The translations under genes were made by a program, and so were the position numbers. DNA of 35,833 nt from Bacteriovorax sp. (GTDB lineage: Bacteria; Bdellovibrionota; Bacteriovoracia; Bacteriovoracales; Bacteriovoracaceae), in NCBI GenBank assembly GCA_014378525.1, contig JACMNL010000095.1, positions 1 to 35,833 of the forward strand, written 5' to 3'. Positions 35,035 to 35,833 of the stretch are shown here, one piece after another (positions within the stretch are counted from its first letter, which is position 1; the number at the start of each line of letters is the position of its first letter). Under the pieces are notes generated by a model. The model was not told where the DNA came from. It saw only the letters and a program-made list of their open reading frames with translations, and made no database searches.

Positions 35035-35833
35035 TTAGAATCTGTACGAAAGACCAAACTGAACTCTCGGCCCCGCCAGAGTTCTCTTCGTCGTACTGTC
35101 TTCAAACGAATAAGTTTCCGTTGTGTGATAATAATCAAGCACAGCACGAATCCCAAAGCCATTTGTTAAAACATACTTCGCCCCAAGTCCACCGGAGAAA
35201 AATGATGTATCACCTTTCAGTGACTCCGTCGTCGAAACACCGCTTACAACTGATGTCGATGCAACAGTTGAAGATCCTTTCCCTATAGTTCCTGTCACAA
35301 ATCCTACAAGTTTATTGGTAGAGGCCGCAGAATTATAAAAGTGATAGTTCGCGCCGGCACCATATTCAAACAGGTCCGTTTTAGATTTAATCTGGTCACC
35401 ATTTTCAACTGAAACTTTGTGCAGAGTAAGGTTCAGGGAAAATTCCTTTAAGAAGCCGCTCGATTTAAGAAAATATTTTTCAATCCCTGCAGAAAAATCA
35501 AGAGATGAATTTGAGGCACCTGTAGATGTTGCTTCACCAGTCGTTGCATCAGTTCCGCTATCAACTGTACCTGTAAGCGAATTCAAGGCCAGTGTTCCCC
35601 ATACTTCCCATGTCTTCGAATTATTATTCGGAGAATATTCAGGTACTGATTCTTCCATTACTGTCGAATTATGTTTTGTTGCAGATTTTCTGCCGCTGAC
35701 AATTTTTGTTTCTTTCTTTTTTGGTTTAGTTTTAACAGTTGAAACTTCTTCATCGCTTCCACCATCTTCATTCATGCCGAGATCTTTCATCTCATTTTTA
35801 TCGGCATCATTCATGATCTGATCAGGATCATCG
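35035..35833 (-). CDS. Outer-membrane beta-barrel protein (5' end beyond window)
   Basis: The frame is open from 35035 to the right edge, so the gene is incomplete at its 5' end. The visible part begins with an acidic, Lys/Asp/Glu-rich stretch without a signal peptide (DDPDQIMNDADKNEMKDLG), and no ribosome binding site precedes the in-frame ATG at 35814. The real start is therefore probably outside. From about residue 70 of the visible part it is a small beta-barrel (KTWEVWGTLALNSLTG; LDFSAGIEKYF; KEFSLNLTLHKVSV; SFFSGGLGAKYVLTNGFGIR) and ends in VQFGLSYRF, the aromatic C-terminus typical of BAM substrates. It converges with glpD across 10 bases. Confidence 0.75.
   Translation of the reverse strand, partial: DDPDQIMNDADKNEMKDLGMNEDGGSDEEVSTVKTKPKKKETKIVSGRKSATKHNSTVMEESVPEYSPNNNSKTWEVWGTLALNSLTGTVDSGTDATTGEATSTGASNSSLDFSAGIEKYFLKSSGFLKEFSLNLTLHKVSVENGDQIKSKTDLFEYGAGANYHFYNSAASTNKLVGFVTGTIGKGSSTVASTSVVSGVSTTESLKGDTSFFSGGLGAKYVLTNGFGIRAVLDYYHTTETYSFEDSTTKRTLAGPRVQFGLSYRF

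Noticed and set aside
1-35833. tRNA or rRNA genes, CRISPR arrays, insertion sequences, phage or integrase genes
   Set aside because: I saw no repeat arrays, transposase or integrase motifs, and no cloverleaf in the short intergenic gaps; packing and style are uniform across the window.

Overview
The window reads as a chromosomal segment of a moderately AT-rich, Gram-negative didermic bacterium. It has many signal peptides, outer-membrane beta-barrels, a DppA-type peptide importer and an RpoH sigma factor. The prkA / DUF444 / spoVR trio, together with FecR-beta-barrel and M23 envelope proteins of this style, suggests a Bdellovibrionota-type organism (Bacteriovorax/Peredibacter relatives). That placement is an inference from protein style, not a search result. 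Genes are tightly packed, no gene-free stretch exceeds about 230 bases, and I see no tRNA, rRNA, CRISPR array or mobile element.

Layout. (1) 139-2900: phnD-phnC-phnE, a phosphonate/phosphite-class ABC importer closed by a strong bidirectional terminator. (2) 2939-5192, minus strand: a sensor histidine kinase followed by a periplasmic SBP_bac_3 protein, with no response regulator nearby. (3) 5370-10798: a complete dppABCDF dipeptide importer with tightly coupled genes. (4) 10931-11533: a small two-helix membrane protein that shares its stop-codon bases with a convergent gene. (5) 11530-19451, minus strand: a long co-directional run in transcription order: unknown exported protein, rpoH, rpsO (with terminator), pnp, dut, a PHA_gran_rgn-like small protein, a ferredoxin with a long charged tail, and an exported PldB-like hydrolase. 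(6) 19492-22722: an exported helical-repeat protein, divergent from the unknown exported protein and convergent with a FecR-domain/beta-barrel protein. (7) 22793-27479, minus strand: prkA, yeaH/yhbH-type DUF444 and spoVR, with a PP2C phosphatase diverging from prkA. (8) 28524-35024, plus strand: M23 endopeptidase, secA, an acidic protein ending in a YbjQ-like domain, and glpD. (9) The right edge cuts through an outer-membrane beta-barrel gene on the minus strand.

How the genes fit together. Nutrient uptake (phn, dpp, glpD) dominates the left end and recurs near the right end. Core RNA and nucleotide functions (rpsO, pnp, dut, rpoH) sit in the middle. Stress or stationary-phase signalling (prkA trio plus PP2C) and envelope functions (secA, M23 protein, FecR-barrel, beta-barrel, exported unknowns) fill the rest. 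The least explained parts are the exported trio at 17760-22722, with its unusual 40-bp divergent junction and a palindrome-bracketed promoter, and the PrkA/PP2C divergent pair.
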